Origin: a virus
Virus record (IMG/VR): IMGVR_UViG_3300042516_005670
Location: 1 to 30,597 of that record
Direction: 5' to 3' (one strand)
DNA: 30,597 nt
The stretch's first letter is position 1; every line of letters begins with the position of its first letter. The translations under genes were made by a program, and so were the position numbers. This document shows positions 23,890-30,597 of this stretch, in pieces. The notes beneath the pieces were generated by a model. That model saw only the letters and a list, made by a program, of their open reading frames with translations, was not told where the DNA came from and did not search any database.

Positions 23890-24497
23890 TATTTAAAAGG
23901 TTCACCACCTACCCAAAATACTAATGCTTTTCTTTGACCTTGAATTACAGGTTTAATTCTATGCATTAAAAATGAAGGAAATATAATTACATCTCCTTGT
24001 TGACGAGGTAATTCTACAAAACTATCGTTTTTTCCATACCAAATTTCAAATTCACCTCCTTGGTATTCTGAGGGATCACTTAATTGAATTGTAAGAGAGA
24101 GTTTTCTTCTGTTAACTGCACCATATCCTATATCCATATGCCAGTCTAAATGACCACCATTTTCAGGATAAATTACATAATGAATAGCATCTGTTACATA
24201 TTTAATATCAAAATTAAATAAGTTTTCATTAGCTTCTATAACTAAGGGCTCTAAAATTTTATAAAGCCATTGAGAATCATTACTTGGAACTATATATGCT
24301 ATATCTCTATTATTGTATATGCTAGAATCAAGATTATTTAATTCGGCAGATCCAACTTTTCCTTTTTCAAAAGTATAATTATTATAAACTAAATTTTCTA
24401 GTTTATTAATCATTTCCTTAGTAAAAAATTTTGGAAAAACATAAAAATCACTAAAATTACTTTTAATAGGTGTATCTAATATAGCTCCGTAAAACAT
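23889..24497 (-). CDS. 2OG-Fe(II) oxygenase, PiuC/prolyl-hydroxylase-like (202 aa)
   Basis: A 202-residue P4Hc-type oxygenase. ENGGHLDWHMDIGYGAVNRR (residues 112-131) supplies the HxD pair His120/Asp122. KLSLTIQLSDPSEYQGGEFE is the conserved strand segment after it. GDVIIFPSFLMHRIKPV holds the distal His179, and Arg189 the 2-oxoglutarate contact. All catalytic residues are present. This group includes PKHD-type hydroxylases of bacteria and many phage proteins. It forms one transcription unit with the three other oxygenase genes. The neighbouring collagen-like fibre has no proline, so the prolyl-hydroxylase likeness does not by itself identify a target. Confidence 0.87.
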   Translation of the reverse strand: MFYGAILDTPIKSNFSDFYVFPKFFTKEMINKLENLVYNNYTFEKGKVGSAELNNLDSSIYNNRDIAYIVPSNDSQWLYKILEPLVIEANENLFNFDIKYVTDAIHYVIYPENGGHLDWHMDIGYGAVNRRKLSLTIQLSDPSEYQGGEFEIWYGKNDSFVELPRQQGDVIIFPSFLMHRIKPVIQGQRKALVFWVGGEPFK

Positions 24498-24500
24498 AAC

Positions 24501-25088
24501 TTAATTCCATTCATTATAATTAAACCAACCAGTTATTATATACTTGGTTTGTGTAAAAGAAGATAAACCTCTATGCATATGTGTCCAATCTGTGGGCCAT
24601 ATTATTAATTTACCTTCTTCTGGTTTTTCTTTATGGTCTTGATAATAAAATTGGGTTTCTCCCCCATCAGTTAAAGTATTTAAATAAATTAACCATACTA
24701 AAGACCTATAAGCTGTTTCTTTTCCACCTCTTTCATAATGGTAATTATGGTAAGCTTCCCCAGGAGTATATCTTTGAATATTAAAAAGAGTATCTATTTT
24801 TAGTGGTTGCATTCCACTTATAGATTCATAAAATTTAAATTTATAGTGTTGTAATCCTAATTCTAAAACATTAATTACGTGAGATAAAACACTACCCCAT
24901 TCAGGATCTTGAAGAAATGAAGGATCAAAAGCCAGATCAGTAGAAGCTTTATACTTTTTATCAACAGTATGTTGTCCTCCTCTAGAAATACCTCCTTCTT
25001 GTTTGTATGGAGAATCTTCAAATTTATTAATTAATTCTTTACAAATAAAAGGAGATAAAGCTTCTTTATTTTGATATATAAATTGCAT
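24501..25088 (-). CDS. 2OG-Fe(II) oxygenase with HxE metal site (195 aa)
   Basis: A 195-residue oxygenase: FNIQRYTPGEAYHNYHYERG (residues 102-121), SLVWLIYLNTLTDGGETQFY, GKLIIWPTDWTHMHRGLSSF, then KYIITGWFNYNEW. The metal site reads His117-Tyr-Glu119, so a Glu replaces the usual Asp; the distal His is 170 or 172 and Lys182 takes the place of the usual Arg for 2-oxoglutarate. The HxE form is known in phage members and normally still binds iron. It heads the four-oxygenase group, one base after the stop of the unknown coiled-coil gene. Substrate unknown. Confidence 0.85.
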   Translation of the reverse strand: MQFIYQNKEALSPFICKELINKFEDSPYKQEGGISRGGQHTVDKKYKASTDLAFDPSFLQDPEWGSVLSHVINVLELGLQHYKFKFYESISGMQPLKIDTLFNIQRYTPGEAYHNYHYERGGKETAYRSLVWLIYLNTLTDGGETQFYYQDHKEKPEEGKLIIWPTDWTHMHRGLSSFTQTKYIITGWFNYNEWN

Positions 25089-25089
25089 T

Positions 25090-25770
25090 CTATTGTATAG
25101 ATTTAAGTTGTTCTGGTTCTTTCAATTCGGGGGGTAGTGTAATAACTCCTTTTTCTTTAAGTCTTTCTAGAGTACTTAATGATCCTAAAGTATTTACAAT
25201 ATCAGCCATACCTGAGTGTTCGGTTAATGTATTAGCTCTATGATAAAGTTTTAATTGGAGAGATTCTGCTTGGTGGGTATTAACATTTTGAATGTCAAAA
25301 GATCCATCGTCTAATTCATTTTTAAGTTTAGACCATAAATTTAATTCTCTAATTCTATCTTTAGCTTCTTGTTCTAAAGAAGCTTTAGTAAATAAATTTT
25401 CGTCTAAATCTACTTGTATTTCAGCTTTTTTTAATGAATCTGTTGTTGATTCATATTTTTTATAAAGTTTTTGTCTTTTTATTTCATTTCGTCTTATAGA
25501 AAACGATAATATCATTAATTGTTCAAAATGACTACTTTGTTCTCTAACAGCTTGCCAATATTTAGAAGCATCTGTAGGGTGGTGAGCATCATTTAATACT
25601 GAAATTCTCATTTCTGTTTCGGTTCTAAAAATTTGTTTTTTAGTCCAAGTATCAGAAAGTTCATTTTTAAGTTTTAGTAAAGATTCAGCATCTTCTAATG
25701 TAAGTACATTTAAAACCGGAGTTAAATCACCAACGGGGATTAGATTAGTGTTTAAATTTGAAAGGGTCAT
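25090..25770 (-). CDS. Conserved phage protein with coiled coil, function unknown (226 aa)
   Basis: A 226-residue, mainly helical and highly charged protein. A LTLEDAESLLKLKNELSDTW segment leads to KKQIFRTETEMRISVLNDAH and DASKYWQAVREQSSHFEQLM, which read like a conserved block. A long helix follows (about 105-165) and a Pro/Glu-rich end. I recognise the block from T4-like marine phages but know no function. It lies one base upstream of the oxygenase genes and after a 56-base AT-only gap, so it may be the first gene of the modification operon. No catalytic motif or membrane segment is present. Confidence 0.65.
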   Translation of the reverse strand: MTLSNLNTNLIPVGDLTPVLNVLTLEDAESLLKLKNELSDTWTKKQIFRTETEMRISVLNDAHHPTDASKYWQAVREQSSHFEQLMILSFSIRRNEIKRQKLYKKYESTTDSLKKAEIQVDLDENLFTKASLEQEAKDRIRELNLWSKLKNELDDGSFDIQNVNTHQAESLQLKLYHRANTLTEHSGMADIVNTLGSLSTLERLKEKGVITLPPELKEPEQLKSIQ

Positions 25771-25826
25771 AAATTAATTGATTTAGATATAACATAATAT
25801 AATAAAACTTTTTTAAAAAAGCAAGT

Positions 25827-26081
25827 TTAAGGTAAAGTAACTACTATAGGCTGGCCTATTAAATTTATATCGGCGTATTCACCATAGGTTAGCCCCTCAA
25901 GAGAAGAATTTATAAGATTTTGAGCTTCTTCTTTAGTTTTTTCAATTCCTCCTTTACTTATAGCCCATTCGTAATTATCTGTAACAAAAATATCACCTAG
26001 GTATTCTTCTATGTGGTGATTGTTAGATTCTTCGTGAGTGATAAATGGATTATCTCTAAAAGTTATTAAATAGTATTTCAT
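25827..26081 (-). CDS. Small hypothetical protein (84 aa)
   Basis: An 84-residue alpha/beta protein: MKYYLITFRDNPF, a His-rich ESNNHHIEEYLGDI segment, EWAISKGGIEKTKEEAQNLI helix, and a C-terminal strand QPIVVTLP. No family is recognised. Its start lies six bases after the kelch-like gene, so it belongs to the adhesin transcript. Small soluble proteins placed after fibre genes are sometimes assembly chaperones, but nothing in the sequence shows this. Confidence 0.6.
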   Translation of the reverse strand: MKYYLITFRDNPFITHEESNNHHIEEYLGDIFVTDNYEWAISKGGIEKTKEEAQNLINSSLEGLTYGEYADINLIGQPIVVTLP

Positions 26082-26087
26082 ATATAA

Positions 26088-27158
26088 TTAAGCTAAACAT
26101 AAATATTTAAATTTAACAACTTCAGCACCGCTTAAACAAAACCTAGCTCCAGTAGCGATTGAGGGGTTATTTCCTCCCCAAGCTCCTCCATCTTGGTAAC
26201 AACCAAAAGCTATATGTCCAAACCTTCCAGCTGGCATAGCTGGTCCTGTAGACCATGTATCTGTAATCCCATTATATATCCGAGTTGTAGTACAAGTTGT
26301 ATTGTTAGCAGGAGAATTTGCCCTACCCCCAACAGCAACCGAAGCGTTAGCATCAATACCCCACCCATAAGCATTTCTCATAGCTACAGGGGCTGCGGCT
26401 TTAGCTGACCAAGCTGCTCCTGAGTAGCATTCAGTACAAGTTACTCCATTAGCGGCGGTTGTACCAAAAGATAAAGCGGAATTAGAACATCCTGCTCCTC
26501 CTCTACCGTTATCAGAAAAATTAGTACTATTTGCGGCTGCATAATTAGTACCATTATATGTTAAAGATGTTGCAGTATTAGCACCCCCACCCCAAGTAAT
26601 AACATCATTTTGAGAACTTCCTGCGGCGGCCCCAGCATTCCATGTTTGAGGGGTAGCAGTAACAGTAGACCAATTGGTACCATTATATTCTTCGGTACAG
26701 CAGCTTGCTACACCAGGAGCGACATTTCCCCCTAGAACTACTGATGAATTTTGAGATCCGGCACCAGCACCAAAATAACGAGCTGTAGCCATAGCATTGC
26801 CGCCTACCCAATTGGTACCATTATATTCTTCTGAAGTAGTTGTTCTGGCACCAGGTGCTGCGAGAATACCTCCTGCAGCTAATCCTGAAGCACCACTTGC
26901 TCCTGCAGAAGCTCCCAATCTTCGAGCATTGTTCATGCTGTTGGCAGAAGTCCATGCTGGTTCTTGTTCGTTTACTGCTATACCTATTTTTTGTATACAG
27001 GAATTTAACCATATAGAACCTGTAGGAATTGAGGTAGTAGGAGGATTTCCTGTGGGAGTACTATAAAGGGGTAATACAAAACGCATATTCCCTGTGGGGG
27101 TTTGGGGGCGAAGATAAAAACAACTATTGTTTAATTCAATATCTGTAAATTGTGCCAT
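26088..27158 (-). CDS. Kelch-like beta-propeller tail fibre/adhesin protein
   Basis: A 356-residue protein. After a non-repeated N terminus (1-60; SCFYLRPQTPTGNMRFVLPL) it has about five repeats of 43-50 residues. Each is marked by a Y-N/S-G-x-x-W/Y strand: EYNGTNW at 111 and 157, YNGTNY at 201, CYSGAAW at 244 and IYNGITDTW at 294. Between them lie small-residue segments with paired Gly (ARYFGAGAG, DVITWGGGA, SVAVGGRA). This is the kelch motif spacing and suggests a five-bladed or incomplete propeller. Phage kelch-like proteins are usually surface-exposed receptor-binding or decoration parts. It lies between two small proteins and downstream of the collagen-like fibre, consistent with an adhesin set. 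The two Cys pairs are unusual for an exposed fibre. Confidence 0.75.
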   Translation of the reverse strand: MAQFTDIELNNSCFYLRPQTPTGNMRFVLPLYSTPTGNPPTTSIPTGSIWLNSCIQKIGIAVNEQEPAWTSANSMNNARRLGASAGASGASGLAAGGILAAPGARTTTSEEYNGTNWVGGNAMATARYFGAGAGSQNSSVVLGGNVAPGVASCCTEEYNGTNWSTVTATPQTWNAGAAAGSSQNDVITWGGGANTATSLTYNGTNYAAANSTNFSDNGRGGAGCSNSALSFGTTAANGVTCTECYSGAAWSAKAAAPVAMRNAYGWGIDANASVAVGGRANSPANNTTCTTTRIYNGITDTWSTGPAMPAGRFGHIAFGCYQDGGAWGGNNPSIATGARFCLSGAEVVKFKYLCLA

Positions 27159-27167
27159 AATAAAAAT

Positions 27168-27395
27168 TTAAACTGCTTCTAAAGCTTGCCATGTAAAAGG
27201 AGGACCACCACCATCATCTATACTGAAATACATAAGGCCGTCACTTGCATTATAGGCTAATACTCCTACATAATCAGGGTTTTCACCAGTATTTGCTATT
27301 GTACCAACTATAAAGGATGTATCAAATGTTTCAGTAACATCACGATTAACTGTAAGTGAACCGCATGTAGTATCGTTATCGCTTTCTAATGTCAT
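27168..27395 (-). CDS. Small beta-rich protein, adhesin region (75 aa)
   Basis: A 75-residue acidic protein with alternating strands (GSLTVNRDVTETFDTSFIVG, YVGVLAYNASDGLMYFSIDD) ending GGGPPFTWQALEAV. The form 'VGVLAYNaSDGlMYfS..' followed by W-x-x-L is like the short tip modules of tail fibres. It lies 10 bases after the previous small gene and 9 before the kelch-like gene. Structural accessory or fibre tip is the likely role; no specific family is assigned. Confidence 0.62.
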   Translation of the reverse strand: MTLESDNDTTCGSLTVNRDVTETFDTSFIVGTIANTGENPDYVGVLAYNASDGLMYFSIDDGGGPPFTWQALEAV

Positions 27396-27405
27396 AATTT
27401 ATTTT

Positions 27406-27642
27406 TTAAGGTGTTGGGTAAAGTCGTATTTCAAATACAGTAGAATTTCCTAAAAATTGAACAAGTCCCCTACCACTATTCCAACAAATAGCTCCATCTG
27501 TACTTAACATATTAGAAAGAGTAGTACCACCAGCCCGTCTATTAGGTAAAACACATTTTCCACCATTATTTACTTTAAACTGGTTAGCATTGCTTATATT
27601 ATTATATGCGGTGACATTGCTTTGATTAATAGTAGTACTCAT
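27406..27642 (-). CDS. Small beta-rich protein, adhesin region (78 aa)
   Basis: A 78-residue protein starting MSTTINQSNVTAYNNISNAN, then QFKVNNGGKCVLPNRRAGG, SNMLSTDGAICWNSGRGLVQ, and a final strand VFEIRLYPTP. The 'G.icWNs..g.vq' style resembles the tip module seen in its neighbour (GVLAYNASDGLMYF), so the two may be divergent copies. Its ATG lies next to the stop of the collagen-like fibre gene, implying coupling. It may be a fibre tip or decoration subunit. Function is not known. Confidence 0.62.
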   Translation of the reverse strand: MSTTINQSNVTAYNNISNANQFKVNNGGKCVLPNRRAGGTTLSNMLSTDGAICWNSGRGLVQFLGNSTVFEIRLYPTP

Positions 27643-27643
27643 A

Positions 27644-30597
27644 TTATTTATTTTCTAATTTAATTATTCTATCTAGTAATTCCTTAATAAATATAGTTTG
27701 ATTTTCAATTTTTATATTTAACTCTTTCATAGCTTCAATTAAAATTGCTACTACACGTGAGTATTCTACACCTTGAACTTCACCATTTTTATTAAAGCTT
27801 ACTAGTTCTGGGAATATCTGGTAAATTTCTTCAGCTATTAAACCAATTTCTTTAACGTCATTTCCAATTCTGTTGTAAGTTACACCTCTTAATTTTAATA
27901 AACTATTTAGAGGTTCTGGAATTGTTACAATATTTTCTTTGATTTTCTGAGTTGAAGTTTCAACAATATTACCTGTAACTGTTAAAGTAGTACCATCAAA
28001 TGTTAAATTAGTTTCACCATTGAATGGGGTACTGGAGTTACCAGTCATAGTAACTACGTTGTTGTTTACGTTACCACCCACGATTGCTGAAGTTGAGTTA
28101 CCTGAAGAGCCTGAAGTGCCTGAGTTTCCTGAGTTACCTGAAGAGCCTGAGGTACCATTGTTTCCTGAGTTACCGCTTGAGCCCGAGGTACCGTTGTTTC
28201 CTGAGTTACCTGAAGAACCAGAAGTACCGTTGTTTCCTGAGTTACCTGATGAGCCTGAGGTACCATTGTTTCCTGAGTTACCTGTTGAGCCTGAGGTTCC
28301 TGAGTTTCCTGAGTTACCTGAAGAGCCTGAGGTACCATTGTTTCCTGAGTTACCTGTTGAGCCTGAGGTTCCTGAGTTTCCTGAGTTACCTGAAGAGCCT
28401 GAGGTACCGTTGTTTCCTGAGTTACCTGATGAACCTGAAGTACCGCTGTTTCCTGAGTTACCTGTTGAACCTGAAGTTCCTGAGTTACCTGAGTTACCTG
28501 TTGAGCCTGAAGTTCCTGAGTTACCTGAGTTACCTGTTGAGCCTGAAGTTCCTGAGTTACCTGAGTTACCTGTTGAGCCTGAAGTTCCTGAGGCACCTGA
28601 TGAACCTGAAGTACCGCTGTTTCCTGAGTTACCTGTTGAACCCGAGGTTCCTGAGGCACCTGATGAACCTGAAGTTCCTGAGTTTCCTGAGTTACCTGTT
28701 GAACCCGAGGTTCCTGAGGCACCTGATGAACCTGAAGTACCGCTGTTTCCTGAGTTACCTGAAGAGCCTGAGGTACCATTGTTTCCTGAGTTACCTGTTG
28801 AGCCTGAGGTTCCTGAGTTACCGCTTGAACCAGAGGTACCATTATTGCCTGAGTTACCTGTTGAGCCTGAGGTTCCTGAGTTTCCTGAGTTACCTGAAGA
28901 GCCTGAGGTACCGTTGTTTCCTGAGTTACCTGATGAACCTGAAGTACCGCTGTTTCCTGAGTTACCTGAAGAGCCTGAGGTACCATTGTTTCCTGAGTTA
29001 CCTGTTGAGCCTGAGGTTCCTGAGTTACCTGAGTTACCTGTTGAGCCTGAAGTTCCTGAGTTTCCTGTTGAGCCTGAAGTACCACGTGAACCCGAAGAAC
29101 CTGCTGAGCCTGAAGTTCCTGAGTTACCGCTTGAACCAGAGGTACCATTGTTGCCTGAGGCACCTGATGAACCTGAAGTGCCAGCTGAACCTGAAGTTCC
29201 AGAGTTACCGGTTGAACCTGAAGTACCCTGTGAACCTGAAGTACCTGCTGAGCCTGAAGTACCAGTTGAACCAGATGTACCTGTTGAGCCTGAAGTTCCT
29301 GAGTTACCTGAAGAGCCTGAGGTACCATTGTTTCCTGAGTTACCTGTTGAGCCTGAAGTTCCTGAGTTACCTGAAGAGCCTGAGGTACCATTGTTTCCTG
29401 AGTTACCTGATGAGCCTGAGGTACCATTGTTTCCTGAGTTACCGCTTGAGCCCGAGGTACCGTTGTTTCCTGAGTTACCTGAAGAGCCTGAGGTACCATT
29501 GTTTCCTGAGTTACCTGTTGAGCCTGAGGTTCCTGAGTTACCGCTTGAACCAGAAGTACCATTGTTGCCTGAAACACCTGATGAGCCTGAAGTGCCTGCC
29601 GAACCCGAAGTGCCTGAGTTACCGCTTGAACCAGAGGTACCATTGTTTCCTGAGGCACCTGATGATCCTGAAGTGCCTGCTGAACCCGATGTACCCGAGT
29701 TACCGGTTGAGCCTGAAGTACCACGTGAGCCTGATGTTCCAGTTGAACCTGAGGTACCACCTGAACCCGAAGTACCGGATGAGCCTGAAGTACCTACTGA
29801 ACCTGAGGTTCCTGAGTTACCTGATGAGCCTGAAGTACCCTGTGAGCCTGAAGTACCTGCTGAGCCTGAAGTGCCTGAATTACCTGATGAGCCTGAGGTA
29901 CCATTGTTGCCTGAGGCACCTGATGAGCCTGAAGTGCCTGCTGAACCCGATGTACCCGAGTTACCGGTTGAGCCTGAAGTACCCTGTGAACCCGAAGTAC
30001 CTGCTGAGCCTGAAGTACCAGTTGAACCAGATGTACCTGTTGAGCCTGAGGTTCCTGTTGAACCTGAGGTTCCAGAATTACCTGTTGAGCCTGAAGTACC
30101 TGCTGAGCCTGAAGATCCTGCTGAGCCTGAAGTGCCTGAGTTACCACTTGAACCAGAGGTACCATTATTTCCTGAAACACCTGATGAGCCTGAAGTGCCT
30201 GCTGAACCCGAAGTGCCTGAATTACCGGATGAACCAGAGGTACCATTATTTCCTGAAACACCTGATGAGCCTGAAGTTCCAGTTGAACCAGAGGTTCCAG
30301 AGTTACCTGTTGAACCTGAAGTACCTGCTGAGCCTGAAGTACCTGAATTACCTGATGAGCCCGAAGTACCTACTGAACCTGAGGTTCCTGAGTTACCTGA
30401 TGAGCCTGAGGTACCAGTTGAACCAGATGTACCAGTTGAACCAGATGTGCCTGAGTTACCGGATGAACCAGAGGTACCAGTTGAACCAGAAGAACCGGCT
30501 GAGCCTGAAGTGCCAGTTGAACCAGATGTTCCAGCTGAGCCTGAAGTGCCAGTTGAACCAGATGTACCACCTGAACCTGAGGTTCCTATTGAACCTG
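27644..30597 (-). CDS. Collagen-like Gly-X-Y tail fibre with C-terminal S74 self-cleaving chaperone (5' end outside window)
   Basis: One frame is open from the window edge to the stop at 27644, at least 983 residues. The first about 834 visible residues are Gly-X-Y triplets ([15 protein letters not shown]), then [13 protein letters not shown], a short beta module ([18 protein letters not shown]) and an S74 intramolecular chaperone domain ([54 protein letters not shown]) ending in a coiled coil. Aligned to the SSxxxKxNI site of the family, cleavage is expected before the Ser coded at about 27955, freeing a fragment of about 103 residues after trimer folding. A GTG at 28081 inside the gene is not the start. 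Long proteins reported in other frames here are artefacts of the repeat. It should be a long trimeric fibre; receptor binding is inferred. Confidence 0.88.
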   Translation of the reverse strand, partial: GSIGTSGSGGTSGSTGTSGSAGTSGSTGTSGSAGSSGSTGTSGSSGNSGTSGSTGTSGSTGTSGSSGNSGTSGSVGTSGSSGNSGTSGSAGTSGSTGNSGTSGSTGTSGSSGVSGNNGTSGSSGNSGTSGSAGTSGSSGVSGNNGTSGSSGNSGTSGSAGSSGSAGTSGSTGNSGTSGSTGTSGSTGTSGSTGTSGSAGTSGSQGTSGSTGNSGTSGSAGTSGSSGASGNNGTSGSSGNSGTSGSAGTSGSQGTSGSSGNSGTSGSVGTSGSSGTSGSGGTSGSTGTSGSRGTSGSTGNSGTSGSAGTSGSSGASGNNGTSGSSGNSGTSGSAGTSGSSGVSGNNGTSGSSGNSGTSGSTGNSGNNGTSGSSGNSGNNGTSGSSGNSGNNGTSGSSGNSGNNGTSGSSGNSGTSGSTGNSGNNGTSGSSGNSGTSGSTGTSGSTGTSGSAGTSGSQGTSGSTGNSGTSGSAGTSGSSGASGNNGTSGSSGNSGTSGSAGSSGSRGTSGSTGNSGTSGSTGNSGNSGTSGSTGNSGNNGTSGSSGNSGNSGTSGSSGNSGNNGTSGSSGNSGNSGTSGSTGNSGNNGTSGSSGNSGTSGSTGNSGNNGTSGSSGNSGNSGTSGSSGASGTSGSTGNSGNSGTSGSSGASGTSGSTGNSGNSGTSGSSGASGTSGSTGNSGNSGTSGSTGNSGNSGTSGSTGNSGNSGTSGSTGNSGNSGTSGSSGNSGNNGTSGSSGNSGNSGTSGSTGNSGNNGTSGSSGNSGNSGTSGSTGNSGNNGTSGSSGNSGNNGTSGSSGNSGNNGTSGSSGNSGNNGTSGSSGNSGNSGTSGSSGNSTSAIVGGNVNNNVVTMTGNSSTPFNGETNLTFDGTTLTVTGNIVETSTQKIKENIVTIPEPLNSLLKLRGVTYNRIGNDVKEIGLIAEEIYQIFPELVSFNKNGEVQGVEYSRVVAILIEAMKELNIKIENQTIFIKELLDRIIKLENK
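28094..30595 (-). repeat. Gly-X-Y coding repeat array, 9-base unit
   Basis: Exactly 2502 bases, or 278 units of 9 bases, with Gly codons (GGT/GGC/GGA) in phase from end to end. X is mostly Ser, Thr or Asn; Y is mostly Ser, Asn, Thr or Ala, with rare Val, Ile and Gly. I saw no Pro or Lys. The part nearer the C terminus has a 36-base higher-order period (GTS GSx GNS GNx); the part near the window edge is mainly an 18-base period (GTS GSx). It continues beyond the window. Confidence 0.9.

Noticed and set aside
15026-25088. Island as an O-antigen or capsule conversion cluster of a prophage
   Set aside because: No flippase, polymerase, acetyltransferase with membrane segments, or integrase is visible, and the genes are embedded in the tail module.
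25790-25826. AT-only palindrome (CTTTTTTAAAAAAG) as an intrinsic terminator
   Set aside because: It has no GC stem and no loop, and chance palindromes are expected in sequence this AT-rich.
27644-28081. Independent 145-aa S74 protein starting at the GTG at 28081
   Set aside because: The frame continues upstream through GNSTSAI into the collagen-like repeat with no stop, so the GTG is internal.
28066-29760. Long open frame giving a Val/Gln/Thr-rich 564-residue protein
   Set aside because: It is the +1 reading of the Gly-X-Y repeat. The frame one base off keeps perfect Gly periodicity and joins the S74 domain. The same applies to 29794-30261 and 30370-30570.
28094-30595. CRISPR array or noncoding satellite repeat
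   Set aside because: The units are 9, 18 and 36 bases without spacers, and the codon phase is kept over 2502 bases.
22645-30597. Collagen prolyl or lysyl hydroxylation of the fibre by the neighbouring oxygenases
   Set aside because: No Pro or Lys was seen in the visible repeat, so the classical reaction has no substrate there. The unseen 5' part of the gene could change this.
1-30597. tRNA genes, riboswitches, insertion sequences, attachment sites
   Set aside because: I looked in the intergenic gaps, all of which are short, and saw no cloverleaf, conserved aptamer or terminal inverted repeat. A covariance-model scan would be decisive.

Overview
The window is a stretch of an AT-rich, contractile-tailed (T4-like, myovirus-type) bacteriophage genome. 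Every gene I can support lies on the minus strand, so transcription runs from high to low coordinates. Virion type is shown by a tail sheath, a tail tube protein of gp19 size, a tape measure protein, a gp53-like LysM baseplate protein and a T4_baseplate-family protein. Almost no start codon has a Shine-Dalgarno sequence; leaders are A/T-rich instead. That style is typical of Bacteroidota and their phages, so a Bacteroidota host is my best guess, but it is an inference.

Layout in order of transcription. (1) 30597-25827, adhesin region: the 3' part of a very long Gly-X-Y (collagen-like) fibre gene ending in a self-cleaving S74 chaperone domain, two small proteins, a kelch-like repeat protein and a small unknown. 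(2) 25770-15026, a packed modification island with many start/stop overlaps: one unknown coiled-coil protein, four 2-oxoglutarate/Fe(II) oxygenases of two types, a GT9-type glycosyltransferase, a sulfotransferase, a three-domain GT4-FkbM methyltransferase-GT25 protein, a GT2-GT4 fusion, and a homologue of the TibC/BAHT autotransporter O-heptosyltransferases that keeps their four-cysteine metal site. (3) 15024-1921, tail module: small coiled-coil protein, sheath, tube, intrinsic terminator, small membrane protein, T4_baseplate protein plus an overlapping small ORF (a possible +1 frameshift pair), tape measure, two small proteins (one only 49 aa), a large tail/baseplate protein, gp53-like protein, a hub protein with a C-terminal lysozyme-like domain, and an unknown. 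(4) 1911-1: a short family-A DNA polymerase-like protein with a decayed exonuclease region, a hypothetical protein and the start of another.

The most interesting reading is that regions 1 and 2 form one system. A phage carrying a TibC-like protein O-glycosyltransferase, chain-extending glycosyltransferases, a methyltransferase, a sulfotransferase and four hydroxylases sits next to a fibre of about 278 Gly-X-Y triplets that are almost entirely Ser/Thr/Asn/Ala with no proline or lysine. I infer that the phage glycosylates, and perhaps sulfates and hydroxylates, its own fibre or its Ser/Thr-rich sheath. The domains are visible; the substrate link is a hypothesis.

A second regulatory observation is a 9-base motif, TATTTATAA on the coding strand. 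I found six exact copies, all intergenic and all 12-48 bases upstream of tail-module or neighbouring start codons. It is a good candidate for this phage's late promoter element.
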